A stretch of DNA of 64,000 nucleotides from Winogradskya consettensis (GCF_018332715.1 NZ_BOQP01000044.1:1-64000); one strand, 5' to 3'. Shown: positions 31,960 to 40,113, counted from the stretch's first letter. Notes: generated from the letters alone by a model not told the origin. Translations and numbers: made by a program.

Positions 31960-31982
31960 ACCTGTGTATTGACCACACAGGT
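31960..31982. promoter_or_regulatory. Inverted repeat, candidate permease operator
   Basis: ACCTGTGT-N7-ACACAGGT lies 12 bp upstream of the permease start. Perfect 8-bp arms with an odd spacer fit a dimeric repressor such as a GntR- or LacI-type protein. No such regulator is encoded next to it. Confidence 0.55.
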
Positions 31983-32487
31983 CGCAGTTAACGCCCGGCC
32001 CATTCCGGCAGTGTTGCGCGGCTGTTGCGCACTCGACTGCCATTGACGGTTCGGTCATTGACGTGCCGTGTCTACCCGGTGACTGAAGGTGACTGGGAGT
32101 TCCGCTCCGACCCGCCACCCGCGTACACGACCCTGCACCTGCCGGGCCCGCTGACCCGCATTCCGTGCCCACCCGGAACCACCGCCTGGCTGGCCACCAC
32201 CCCCCGAAGCCGCCGGTGAGATGATCAGCCGCTTCCCCGCCGGCCCGCTCTTCACCACCCACGCCCCAGGCCCGGTCTCGAGCCGCGCTTCGGAGCCGGG
32301 CTCTAGCCGTGCCTCCGGGGCCGGGCTCTAGCCGCGCTTCCGGGGCGGGCTCGAGCCGCGCTTCCGGGGTGGGCTCTAGCCGCGCTTCCGGGCCGGGCTT
32401 GAGCGTTCAGGTCCCGGGCAGCGGAAAGGTCCGGGGCAGCTTCGTCCGGCCGGCTCGGCCTTACCGTCTGGCCGGGCTTGACCAGGC
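31983..32487. other. Non-coding stretch with minisatellite
   Basis: No supported gene lies between the permease promoter and the P450 remnant. A plus-strand frame at 32025-32219 has no ribosome site or known domain. The second half is the tandem repeat at 32277-32405. Confidence 0.5.
32277..32405. repeat. 24-bp tandem repeat, five copies
   Basis: About five units of 24-25 bp, each containing CTCTAGCCGCGCTTCCGG or a close variant, run in tandem at 32277-32397 and fade by 32405. No gene covers them. Frequent CTAG/CGAG variants at the same position show that the copies have diverged by point changes. Confidence 0.85.
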
Positions 32488-32952
32488 GACCCGTCGTATC
32501 AGCCCGGCCCACCGGGCAACGCCCTCGTAGCAGTCAACATCGCCCTGCTCACCACCCACATCGAAGCCGGCGCGACCCTCCTCACCGACGCGATCCACAC
32601 CCTCCGGCAGACCCCGCACCACTGGGCACGCCTGCGCAACGACCCGGCCCTGGCCCCCGCCGTGGCCGAGGCACTGATGCGCAAACTCGGCGTCGGGATC
32701 GGCATCGTCCGCCGGGCACAGGCCGCCACGATCCTGCAGGGGCAGTGCATCTCCCCCGGTGACTACCGGGTCGCCGCGGTGCAGACGGCGGAGCGTGTGC
32801 CCACGGCGAGGCTCGGATCGGTCGCGGGCCTGGGATCCGGCTCCGGCATTCGGACGTGGGCCCAGCGCCAGGTCGCGTTCCTGCAGCTCACCGCCCTGCT
32901 GCAGGGGTTGACGGCCAGGGTGGCGTCGCTCGGCGCCGCGATCAATCCCTAG
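32488..32952 (+). pseudogene. Decayed cytochrome P450 (C-terminal half)
   Basis: Translation in the frame ending at TAG 32950-32952 reads like a P450 from the I helix onward: NIALLTTHIEAGATLLTDAI, RLRNDPALAPAVAEALMRKLG, IVRRAQAATILQGQCISPGDYR, then GSGSGIRTW and AFLQLTALLQGL. The AGxxTT motif is THIEAG, the ExxR of the K helix is EALM, and the heme-loop cysteine position reads Trp (RTW for HxC). The N-terminal half is absent and a stop lies upstream at 32479. All three signature motifs are lost, so this cannot be a working P450. Confidence 0.75.
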
Positions 32953-32954
32953 GT

Positions 32955-33059
32955 GCGCATCTGATGGATCACGGCGAGTCCGCGGCGAGGTCCAGGTTTC
33001 GTGTCGCAGGTGGTCGAAACCTGGACCCGGCGCAGGCCATCGTGATCCATCAGATGCGC
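32955..33059. repeat. 105-bp imperfect palindrome with two nested stems
   Basis: Outer arms 32955-32973 and 33041-33059 are perfect over 19 bp (GCGCATCTGATGG...). Inner arms 32989-33001 and 33015-33027 are perfect over 13 bp (GGTCCAGGTTTCG). Asymmetric bulges of 15 and 13 nt separate them and a 13-nt loop closes the structure. It begins 2 bp after the P450 remnant. It could be a structured mobile element or an RNA hairpin. Confidence 0.8.
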
Positions 33060-33123
33060 CCTGGGTGCAGCGCCCCGCCGGGACGGGCCGCAGCACCTGG
33101 CCCGGTGCTGTCGCCGCTGACCG

Positions 33124-33174
33124 GCGCGACGTTCTGGGCGGCGCGACGTTCTGGGCGGCGCGACGTTCTGGGCG
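33124..33174. repeat. 17-bp tandem repeat, three exact copies
   Basis: GCGCGACGTTCTGGGCG occurs three times without a gap (33124-33140, 33141-33157, 33158-33174) between the palindrome and the end of the serine hydrolase gene. The 17-bp period excludes coding expansion. Confidence 0.9.
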
Positions 33175-33197
33175 GCGTACTGCCTGGGGGGCGGTGA

Positions 33198-34406
33198 TCA
33201 TGCGCAGGTCAGGTCGTCCAGCAGGGTGAGCTCTCGCTGCATGAGGGCTGGGGCGCGGGTGGGGTCGGCCAGTTGGGTGGTTATGGAGAGGACTGCGGAG
33301 CGGCGGGCGTCGGGGGTGACGGCGTTGAGGGTGGTTACGCCAGGCATGTCGCCGAAGTGGGCCCAGTAGCCGCCGCAGCGGGTGGGGATCCACATGATGC
33401 CGAGGCCGTAGGCGATGCCCGGGCGGAGGTCCTGGAGCGACTCGGCCGGCACGGTGCGGTGCAGGTCCGCCATTTGTGCCGGTGGCAGGAGGCGGCCGCG
33501 GGTCAGCGCCTGCCAGAAGCGGGCCAGGTCGGCGGTGGTGGTGACCAGGCCGCCGGCGGCGGCTGCCACGGTCGGGTTGATGATCGTGGTGTCGGCCAGG
33601 GGGTCGTCCGGCGCGAACTGCTGGTACGCCCTGGCGTGCGGACGGGGCAGCGTGGGGCGGTCGCCGGGGTAGAACGTGCGGGTCAGGTGGAGCGGCGTCA
33701 GGATCCGGGAGCGGACCTCGGTGGACCAGGGGTTGCCCGTGAGGCGCTCGATGAGCAGGCCGGCCACGAGGTAGTTGGTGTTCGAGTAGCTCCAGTGCGA
33801 GCCGGGGGCGAACAGGGGCGGGTGCCGCATCGCTGTCGCCACCAGTTGTGCCTCGGTGTAGTGGTCGAAGCGGTGCGCCTGGAACGCTTCGGGCGACTGG
33901 AGACCGGGGAGGTCGCCGGTGGCGTCGTAGAGGCCGCTGGTGTGCTGCAGGATCTGGCGCACGGTGATGTGACGGCCGTCGTTGCCGGAGCCGGTGACCA
34001 CGCCGGGGAGGTGGCGCTGGATCGAGTCGTCCAGGCCGATCCGGCCCTCGGCGGCCAGCTGGAGCAGCACCACCGACACGAACGTCTTCGTGGTGCTGCC
34101 CATCCGGAAATATCCGCCGATCGGGACCGGGGCGCGGGTGTCCAGGTCGGCCACGCCGCTGCGGGCCACCTCCACGCGGTCGCCGTCGCGGACCAGGCCC
34201 TGCGCCCCGGACACGCCGAGGTCGCGCAGATCGTCGAGGCCGCGCTGCAGGACCGCGGCTGCGCCCGGCGGCCGGGGACCCGCGATCGGCGGTGCGGCGC
34301 GGGCGGCTCCGCTGCCGACCGTCAGGGCCAGTAGTGCGCCGGTCATTGCGGCTGCCACGGTTCTGCGCAACCTCGTGGGGGTGGGCGCTGCGGATTGTGT
34401 GCTCAC
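33198..34406 (-). CDS. Secreted serine hydrolase, class C beta-lactamase family
   Basis: A 402-residue exported penicillin-binding-protein-like hydrolase (D-alanyl-D-alanine carboxypeptidase or esterase type). The signal peptide is at ~14-38. The catalytic SxxK is STTK (Ser104, Lys107), the YxN motif is YSN (207-209), and the third motif appears as HFG in YWAHFGDMPG. GTG 34406 lies 8 nt after GGAG. True beta-lactamase activity is not implied, since this family is broad. It is probably a single-gene unit. Confidence 0.88.
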   Translation of the reverse strand: MSTQSAAPTPTRLRRTVAAAMTGALLALTVGSGAARAAPPIAGPRPPGAAAVLQRGLDDLRDLGVSGAQGLVRDGDRVEVARSGVADLDTRAPVPIGGYFRMGSTTKTFVSVVLLQLAAEGRIGLDDSIQRHLPGVVTGSGNDGRHITVRQILQHTSGLYDATGDLPGLQSPEAFQAHRFDHYTEAQLVATAMRHPPLFAPGSHWSYSNTNYLVAGLLIERLTGNPWSTEVRSRILTPLHLTRTFYPGDRPTLPRPHARAYQQFAPDDPLADTTIINPTVAAAAGGLVTTTADLARFWQALTRGRLLPPAQMADLHRTVPAESLQDLRPGIAYGLGIMWIPTRCGGYWAHFGDMPGVTTLNAVTPDARRSAVLSITTQLADPTRAPALMQRELTLLDDLTCA

Positions 34407-34688
34407 GTCGGGTCTCCTGACGGGAAAGCTGATGTGCTTCGACCGTACGGAGAGCTCGGACGCGGGGGCAGCCGGAAAGCCCGAGTGCCGGTGTGGGGGT
34501 CAGCCCCCAGAACTCCAGCGGAACCAGTAGTCGACGCCGCTGGGGCGGTAGCGGGGGCCGTCGTCGAAGCGGAGCTCGGTTGTCCGGTGGGGCATGGGCC
34601 GGGACGGCAGGTCAGCCCGGCGGTCGCGGCAGGTCCTGGATCGGCAGACTGCTCGCGGGGTGGACTCGGGGCGGGAGGTTGGGCGTAC
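34407..34688. other. Intergenic region with small hairpin
   Basis: Between the hydrolase start and the cytosine deaminase stop I see no firm gene. GGGGG-TCAG-CCCCC (34495-34508) can form a compact hairpin, a possible terminator for the upstream minus-strand operon, though no T-run follows. A 31-codon minus-strand frame (34500-34595) ending DYWFRWSSGG lacks a ribosome site. Confidence 0.4.
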
Positions 34689-35936
34689 TTACAGGGGTTG
34701 GAAGTTGACCTCTTCCTCCTCGCCGTGCCAGCGGACGAAGCTGCGGGCGGGGCGGGTGCCGGCAAGCACCCGGCCCGCCCGCAGCACCAGGAACCGGGGT
34801 CGCTGCAGGCGCAACGCCTCGGCCTCGGACGTCGCGTCGAAGACCACCAGGTCGGCCGGTCCGTTGTCGCGAAGTCCGTAGTCGGCCACGCCGAGGGCGG
34901 CGGCGGGGGCGACCGTGATCATGTCCATGAGGGTGCGGAGTTCGGTGACGCCGCTCATGTGGCCGAGGTGGGCCAGCACGAACGCTGCTTGCAGGGGGTC
35001 CGCCGTGCCGAGCGGGTACCACGGGTCCATCACCGAGTCGTGGCCGATGGCGACGTTGACGCCGGCTTCGAGGAGCTGTTTGACGCGGGTGTGGCCGCGG
35101 CGGATGGGGCCCTGGTCAAATCTGCCCTGCAGGACGGCGTTGTCCAAGGGGTTTGTCACCATGTGCATTCCGGCGCGGGCGATGTTCGTGATCAGGCGGG
35201 ACGCGTAGGCGGCGTTGTACGAGTGCATCGCCGTCGTGTGGCTGGCGGTGACGCGGCCGCTCATGCCGCGGCGGATCGTCTCGGCGGCCATCGTCTCGAC
35301 GAAGCGGGAGTGCTCGTCGTCGGTCTCGTCGCAGTGGATGTCGACGCGCAGGCCGTGTTCCTGGGCGAGGGCCATGGCGAACTTCACGGACTCGACGCCG
35401 TCCTCGCGGGTCAGCTCGTAGTGCGGGATGGCGCCGATCACGTCCGCGCCGAGTTCGACGGCCTTGCGCATCAGGTCGGGGCCGTTGTCGAAGCTGAGGA
35501 TGCCCTGCTGCGGGAACGCCACGAGCTGCAGGTCGATCAGGCCGCGGGCTTCTTCGCGCAGTTCGACCAGGGCGCGCAGGGCGAGCAGGGACGGGTCACA
35601 GACGTCCACATGGGAGCGTACGTGCTGCACGCCGTGGGCGAGTTGCCAGCGGAGCACCTGGCGTACCCGGTTCTTCACGTCGTCGACGGTCAGGTCGCGG
35701 ACGCGGTCGGCCCAGATCGCGATGCCTTCGAAGAGGGAGCCGGAGATGTTGGGGCGGGGCTGACCTACGGTGAGTACGGCGTCGAGGTGGATGTGGGGTT
35801 CGACGAGGGGTGGGGTGACGAGGCGGCCGCCAAGGTCGATAGTTTCCCGGGCGACTTGTCCGGAATATTGGATGAATCGCCCAGCGTTCACCGCCAGATC
35901 CCCGCGTGACGAATTCCGCAGGAGCAAGTCGATCAT
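34689..35936 (-). CDS. Cytosine deaminase-like amidohydrolase
   Basis: A 415-residue TIM-barrel metallohydrolase of the CodA type that should convert cytosine, or an analogue such as isoguanine or a triazine, to the oxo form with release of ammonia. Metal ligands are HIH (His48, His50), the His of DIHCDETDDEH with the catalytic Glu, the following SHTTAMHS, and the Asp of GHDSVMDP. ATG 35936 overlaps the Rieske gene stop by 4 nt, so the two are one operon with the Rieske gene first. A permease of the right family is nearby. Confidence 0.88.
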   Translation of the reverse strand: MIDLLLRNSSRGDLAVNAGRFIQYSGQVARETIDLGGRLVTPPLVEPHIHLDAVLTVGQPRPNISGSLFEGIAIWADRVRDLTVDDVKNRVRQVLRWQLAHGVQHVRSHVDVCDPSLLALRALVELREEARGLIDLQLVAFPQQGILSFDNGPDLMRKAVELGADVIGAIPHYELTREDGVESVKFAMALAQEHGLRVDIHCDETDDEHSRFVETMAAETIRRGMSGRVTASHTTAMHSYNAAYASRLITNIARAGMHMVTNPLDNAVLQGRFDQGPIRRGHTRVKQLLEAGVNVAIGHDSVMDPWYPLGTADPLQAAFVLAHLGHMSGVTELRTLMDMITVAPAAALGVADYGLRDNGPADLVVFDATSEAEALRLQRPRFLVLRAGRVLAGTRPARSFVRWHGEEEEVNFQPL

Positions 35937-37156
35937 GGCGCGAAACCGACAAAAGCCGCAAGCGTCCGCCGCAGTGTCACACCCAGCAGATCTGCGCGGA
36001 CATGCAGCTCATCACGCAACCGGAGGGGCAGACCAGGGAGTCGCATGGCCTGCTGCAGCGCAAGATCCTCGGCGAGCACAGCCTCCTCGAAGGCAACCTC
36101 CCGGCGCACCACCTCGGCGGACGGATCCGGCACGCCACCGATCCCGTGCAGCAGCATCTTCGTGTAGATCCGGGTACTGGTCAGCGTCTCCGGCTGCGCG
36201 AAGAACAGGATCGTCTTCACCGCACCGGCATCCAGCTCCTCGAGTCGGAGCAGCAGCTGGAACGGGGCGCGGTAGACGTACGTGGCGCGCCGGCGTTGCT
36301 TCAGCGGTCTCAGGCCGGCAGCTACGCCCGGGTCCTCGGGGTTGTCGAACCACTGGTCCTGGACGCTGCGGCAGCCGTCGGGCTCGACGCTGATGTCGTA
36401 GCGCGGCACGAGTTTCTCCTCGGCCGCGCCGAACGTCCTGGCGTGCACGAACGGGAAGTGGGCGACGTCGAGGAAGTTGTCGGCGACCACCCCGGCTGAC
36501 GCGGGCGTGCGGACCGGCGGCAGCCAGGCCCCCACGTACGCCGCGTCGTCGCCGTCCGCGTCGGGGAACAGCTCGGTCAGCGGCTCCTCCGGGGCGACCC
36601 AGATCAGGCCCCACCGCTCTGTCACGGCGAACGGCTCCGGGGTGACGTGCAGGATGCCGTCGTCGCCGGTGTGCACGTCGTACTCGTCGCCGAGCAGCGT
36701 CACCCGGCACGGCAACTCCGAGCCGAGGGCGACCGGGTGCCACGCGCGACGCAGCCCCGGGTGCTCGTTGGTGAGCAGGTCGGCCGGGTCCGCCGCCGTG
36801 GCCGCGAGGTCGTCGGCGGAGATGTAGACGGTGCCGTCGCTGACGCGTACCCGGGGGCCCAGGGGCAGATCCGCCCTCGGCGGCACGTGGCCGTCCTGCG
36901 ACGGCAGCGCCACGCAGGCACCGGACCCGTCGAACTCCCAGCCGTGGTACGCGCACCGCAGCCGCCCGTCCACGCCGCTCGCGGCGGACAACGGCACGAG
37001 CCGGTGCGGGCAGCGGTCGGCGAAGACCACGGGCGGCCCGTCCGCGACCGGGCGGAGCACCACCAGCGGCGTCCCGCCCGCGTCCACGGCGACCGGGCGC
37101 GGCCCGACCTCGGCATCGCGGGCGACAGGTATCCACTGCATGGGTAGCAGTGTCAT
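35933..37156 (-). CDS. Rieske oxygenase with a second, cluster-less Rieske-like region
   Basis: A 407-residue oxygenase alpha-subunit-like protein. The N-terminal Rieske domain (~8-115) has CPH (49-51) and CAYH (68-71) for the 2Fe-2S cluster. A second segment (~131-190) begins LRRAWHPVALGSELP and ends ERWGLIWVAPEEP, the usual N-terminal and linking motifs of VanA-like oxygenases, but has neither Cys-His pair. The catalytic domain has NFLDVAHFPFVH with iron ligands His233 and His238. It probably hydroxylates a ring compound linked to the coupled deaminase. No reductase gene is adjacent. Confidence 0.85.
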   Translation of the reverse strand: MTLLPMQWIPVARDAEVGPRPVAVDAGGTPLVVLRPVADGPPVVFADRCPHRLVPLSAASGVDGRLRCAYHGWEFDGSGACVALPSQDGHVPPRADLPLGPRVRVSDGTVYISADDLAATAADPADLLTNEHPGLRRAWHPVALGSELPCRVTLLGDEYDVHTGDDGILHVTPEPFAVTERWGLIWVAPEEPLTELFPDADGDDAAYVGAWLPPVRTPASAGVVADNFLDVAHFPFVHARTFGAAEEKLVPRYDISVEPDGCRSVQDQWFDNPEDPGVAAGLRPLKQRRRATYVYRAPFQLLLRLEELDAGAVKTILFFAQPETLTSTRIYTKMLLHGIGGVPDPSAEVVRREVAFEEAVLAEDLALQQAMRLPGLPLRLRDELHVRADLLGVTLRRTLAAFVGFAP

Positions 37157-37177
37157 CCCGGCGTGTTACGACTCCGC

Positions 37178-37183
37178 TAACGT
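37178..37183 (+). promoter_or_regulatory. -10 element of a leaderless promoter (DUF1028)
   Basis: TAACGT ends 6 nt before ATG 37190 and no ribosome-binding site intervenes. The 33-bp gap to the divergent Rieske gene must hold both promoters. Confidence 0.55.
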
Positions 37184-37189
37184 GCCCCC

Positions 37190-38023
37190 ATGACGTTCTC
37201 GATCGTGGCGCGCTCCGCCGACGGAAGCGCGCTGGGCGTGGCTCTCGCCAGCAAATTCCTCGGGGCCGGCGCGGCGGTGCCGGCCGCCCTCGCCGACGTG
37301 GGCGCGGTGGCGACCCAGTCGTACGCGAACCTCGCCTACCGCCCCCAGGCATTGGCCCTGCTCAGCACGGGAATGACGGCCACCCACGCGGTCGCCGCAC
37401 TGATCGCGGGCGACGACGGCCCGGTGGACCAGCGCCAGGTCGGCGTGGTCGGCCCCGACGGCCCGGGCGCCACGTTCACCGGCAACAACTGCCACGACTG
37501 GGCGGGCGGCGCGGCCGGCGACGGCTATGCGATCCAGGGCAACATGCTGACCGGCCCGGAGGTGGTCGCCGCGATGCGCGACACCTGGCTCGCGGAATCC
37601 GGCCGCCGACGCCTGGCATATCGCCTGCTGGCAGCCCTGAAAGCCGGCGACGAGGCCGGCGGCGACCGGCGCGGCCGGCAGAGCGCGGCGGTCCTCGTGG
37701 TCGCCAAGGGCATGGGCTACGGCGGCACCAGCGACGTCGTGGTCGACCTGCGCGTCGACGACCACCCGCAGCCGGTCACGGAGCTCGCCCGCCTCCTCGA
37801 CATGCACACCATGTACTTCGAACGCCCCGACCCTGCGTCGCTGCTGGTCCTGGAGGGCTCCCTGGGCGCCGAGGTCCGCGGCCGCCTGGTCGCCGCCGGC
37901 CACCACGCCACCGACCTCGACGAGGCCCTGACGACGTGGGCCGGCATCGAGAACCTCGAGGAGCGCATCGTCCCCGGACACATCGATCCGCTGGTTCTCG
38001 CCCATCTGCGCGGGGGATCCTGA
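37190..38023 (+). CDS. DUF1028-family protein
   Basis: A 277-residue protein with an Ntn-hydrolase-like fold. The family start TFSIVARSADGSALGVALAS is intact, and ATQSYANLAY, HDWAGGAAGDGYAIQGNML and the Gly/Asp-rich RRGRQSAAVLVV follow. DUF1028 genes often lie near amidohydrolases or peptidoglycan genes, and their substrate is not known. Here the gene is divergent from the Rieske/cytosine deaminase operon, which suggests a role in the same nitrogen-compound pathway. Confidence 0.88.
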   Translation: MTFSIVARSADGSALGVALASKFLGAGAAVPAALADVGAVATQSYANLAYRPQALALLSTGMTATHAVAALIAGDDGPVDQRQVGVVGPDGPGATFTGNNCHDWAGGAAGDGYAIQGNMLTGPEVVAAMRDTWLAESGRRRLAYRLLAALKAGDEAGGDRRGRQSAAVLVVAKGMGYGGTSDVVVDLRVDDHPQPVTELARLLDMHTMYFERPDPASLLVLEGSLGAEVRGRLVAAGHHATDLDEALTTWAGIENLEERIVPGHIDPLVLAHLRGGS

Positions 38024-38035
38024 TATATCCGTTTA

Positions 38036-38935
38036 ATGACAAATGTTACAAGACGTACAGCGCTGACGGCCGCGGGCGCGGTCAGCCTCGGCGTCGTCGG
38101 CATCACCTCGATCGTGTCCACCGCATTCGGCGCCTCCTCCGGCGACGCTTTCCTGGAGACGGCCCGCGCAGGGGCGTGCACGCTGACCCCGGAGGTCACC
38201 GAGGGTCCGTACTACCTCCCGCTCGAGATCGTCCGGAAGAACATCACCGAGGGCCGCCCCGGCCTGCCGCTGACCTTGCGGGTCAAGGTGATCGACTACG
38301 CCACCTGCAAGGTCATCCAGGGCGCCGTCCTGGACATCTGGCACTGCAGCGCACTCGGCGTCTACTCCGGCTACGATGCGACGACTCCTCCCGGCGGCCC
38401 CGGAGGCGGCGGCCCGAGCGGTGGTCCCGGCCTCGGCCCCGGCCCCGGCATGCCGCCGTCCGGCTTCCCGGGCGGCCCTCCTGGCGGCCCTTCTGGCGGA
38501 CCGGAAGGCGGGGCCGGCGGTCACGCCACCCCGACCAACAGCGAAACATTCCTCCGCGGCGTCCAGATGACCGACCACACCGGCCGCGCGGAATTCACAA
38601 CGATCTTCCCCGGCTGGTACCAGGGCCGCACGGTCCACCTCCACGCCAAGGTCCACGTAGGCAGCTACCTCACCGGCGGCACCGCCAAGAGCGGCCACGT
38701 CTCCCACACCGGCCAGTTCTTCTTCCCCGAACGACTCACCAGCCGCGTGGCCACGCTCAAGCCCTACCGCACGAACACCACCGAACGCACCACCAACGAC
38801 ATCGACATGCAGTTCAACGCGGGCGGATCAGCCGGCCTCCTGAAAGTCGTCCAGCAGCACAAAGACTTCAGCAAAGGCCTCATCGCCTCGGTCACGGTCG
38901 CCGTCGACCCCGAAGCCACCCCCGCCACCATCTGA
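38036..38935 (+). CDS. Tat-exported intradiol dioxygenase-like protein
   Basis: A 299-residue protein related to protocatechuate/catechol intradiol dioxygenases. The N-terminus has a twin-arginine motif (TRRTALTAAG) and a signal sequence to ~32. The iron site is indicated by VYSGYDA (Tyr), GWYQGR (Tyr) and TVHLHAKVH (two His). A Gly/Pro-rich low-complexity insert occupies ~121-166. Exported members are common in actinomycetes and their substrates are unclear. It starts 12 bp after the DUF1028 stop in an AT-rich spot (TATAT at 38024-38028) with no ribosome site, so it may have its own promoter. Confidence 0.85.
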   Translation: MTNVTRRTALTAAGAVSLGVVGITSIVSTAFGASSGDAFLETARAGACTLTPEVTEGPYYLPLEIVRKNITEGRPGLPLTLRVKVIDYATCKVIQGAVLDIWHCSALGVYSGYDATTPPGGPGGGGPSGGPGLGPGPGMPPSGFPGGPPGGPSGGPEGGAGGHATPTNSETFLRGVQMTDHTGRAEFTTIFPGWYQGRTVHLHAKVHVGSYLTGGTAKSGHVSHTGQFFFPERLTSRVATLKPYRTNTTERTTNDIDMQFNAGGSAGLLKVVQQHKDFSKGLIASVTVAVDPEATPATI

Positions 38936-39378
38936 GAGACCATGTGCCGTGGCTCCCGGCCGCGGGTGTCACGGCCACCCCTTCAAGTACGCCAGCCCCC
39001 CGCACCGAGTCCACCACGCGACCACCTGCCACCAAGCATCTGCCGCGACCCCCGGGCTGACCTGCCGTCCCGGCCTCACCCCACCCAGCCCCTGGCCCGC
39101 CCTGCCTTGACATGCCCCGCCCCGCGCTGACAAGCCCCGCCCCGTGCTGGTCTGGCCTGGGCCGTCCCGGCCTCACCCCACCCTGCCCTGGCCTCACCCC
39201 ACCCCACCCTGGCCAGGCCTGGCCTGGCCTGGCCTGCCCCGCCCCGGCCTGCCCCGCCCCAGCCTGCCCTGGCCTGGCCTGGCCTGGGCCGCCCGTGAGG
39301 CCCTGATCTCACCGCGAAGCCTTGCTCTCACCCGAAATGGACGAGCGCACCCCGCAGACCCGTGTCACGATGCGCGTC
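38936..39378. repeat. Low-complexity CCTGG/CCCCG-rich intergenic region
   Basis: No gene is supported here. From about 39080 to 39300 the plus strand is a degenerate array of GGCCT, CCTGG and CCCCGCC words, strongly C-rich over G on this strand. Frames open across it are compositional artefacts. It separates the dioxygenase from the methyltransferase. Confidence 0.7.
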
Positions 39379-40113
39379 ATGTCGGATCGCGCGCTGAGCT
39401 TCGGAGCGTCGGCGGAAGCCTACGAACGGTTTCGCCCCGGTTACCCGCCGGAACTGATCGAGCTCGTGACGGCCTACGCGGGCAACCCGATCCGGACCGC
39501 CCTCGAAATCGGTGCCGGGACGGGCAAGGCGACCCGCCTCTTCGCCGCCCACGGGATCGCCGTCACCGCAACCGATCCGGACGCAGCCATGCTCGCCGAG
39601 CTGCGCAGACACGTCCCGGCCGGCGTCACCACCCACCGCGCGGCCTTCGAGGATCTACGTCCCCGCGGCAAGTACCAGCTGGTCTTCGCTGCCGCGGCGC
39701 TCCACTGGACCGACCCGGTCCGCCGCTGGCCCCGCATGGCCGGCCTGCTGGAACCGGGCGGCGTCTTCACCGCATTCGGCGCCCCGCTCCACCTCGCCGA
39801 CCCGGCATTGGAAAACGCCGTCCGCGACGCCCGCACCCCGTTCCTCCCCAGCGACGACATCCCGTCGCCCTCAAGCCCCGCAGCACCGTCACCCTCAAGC
39901 CCCGCAGCACCGTCACCCTCAAGCCCCGCAGCACCGTCACCCCCGGATCAGGCCACGCAGTGGCCAGGGCCGGAGCTCGAGCATTCCCCCTGGTTCACCG
40001 ATGTTCGCCAGTCCGTGATCACGCGCCGTCTGACCTTGACCGCCTCCGACTACATCGGCCACCTGTCGACGATCTCCGCCTACCTCACTCACCCTCCCGC
40101 CCGCCATACGTGA
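39379..40113 (+). CDS. SAM-dependent methyltransferase, frameshifted near the C-terminus
   Basis: A class I methyltransferase starting at ATG 39379: FGASAEAYERFRPGYP at the start, motif I ALEIGAGTGKATRLF, TATDPDAAM and AAALHWTDPV. Residues ~163-186 are a three-fold SPSSPAAP-type insert. The frame stops at TGA 40111-40113 after YLTHPPARHT. The expected family C-terminus continues in the next frame (see 40094-40360), so a +1 shift around 40085-40095 separates it from its own end. The truncated product lacks the last strand/helix of the fold. Confidence 0.75.
   Translation: MSDRALSFGASAEAYERFRPGYPPELIELVTAYAGNPIRTALEIGAGTGKATRLFAAHGIAVTATDPDAAMLAELRRHVPAGVTTHRAAFEDLRPRGKYQLVFAAAALHWTDPVRRWPRMAGLLEPGGVFTAFGAPLHLADPALENAVRDARTPFLPSDDIPSPSSPAAPSPSSPAAPSPSSPAAPSPPDQATQWPGPELEHSPWFTDVRQSVITRRLTLTASDYIGHLSTISAYLTHPPARHT
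39865..39936. repeat. 24-bp coding tandem repeat, three copies
   Basis: Three in-frame units (TCRCCCTCAAGCCCCGCAGC plus four bases) encode the Ser/Pro/Ala insert of the methyltransferase. The copies are nearly identical, so the expansion is recent. Confidence 0.85.

Noticed and set aside
32025..32219. 64-codon plus-strand frame before the minisatellite
   Set aside because: No ribosome site, no family and no neighbour link; composition alone keeps it open.
33198..34406. True class C beta-lactamase
   Set aside because: The SxxK and YxN motifs are shared by many esterases and carboxypeptidases; nothing here shows beta-lactam hydrolysis.
34500..34595. 31-codon minus-strand frame ending DYWFRWSSGG
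   Set aside because: Aromatic ending is suggestive, but there is no ribosome site, and its stop lies in a hairpin; noted only within the intergenic entry.
30493..38935. Secondary-metabolite gene cluster containing the P450 remnant
   Set aside because: No synthase, carrier or assembly-line gene is present; the neighbours fit nucleobase and aromatic catabolism better.
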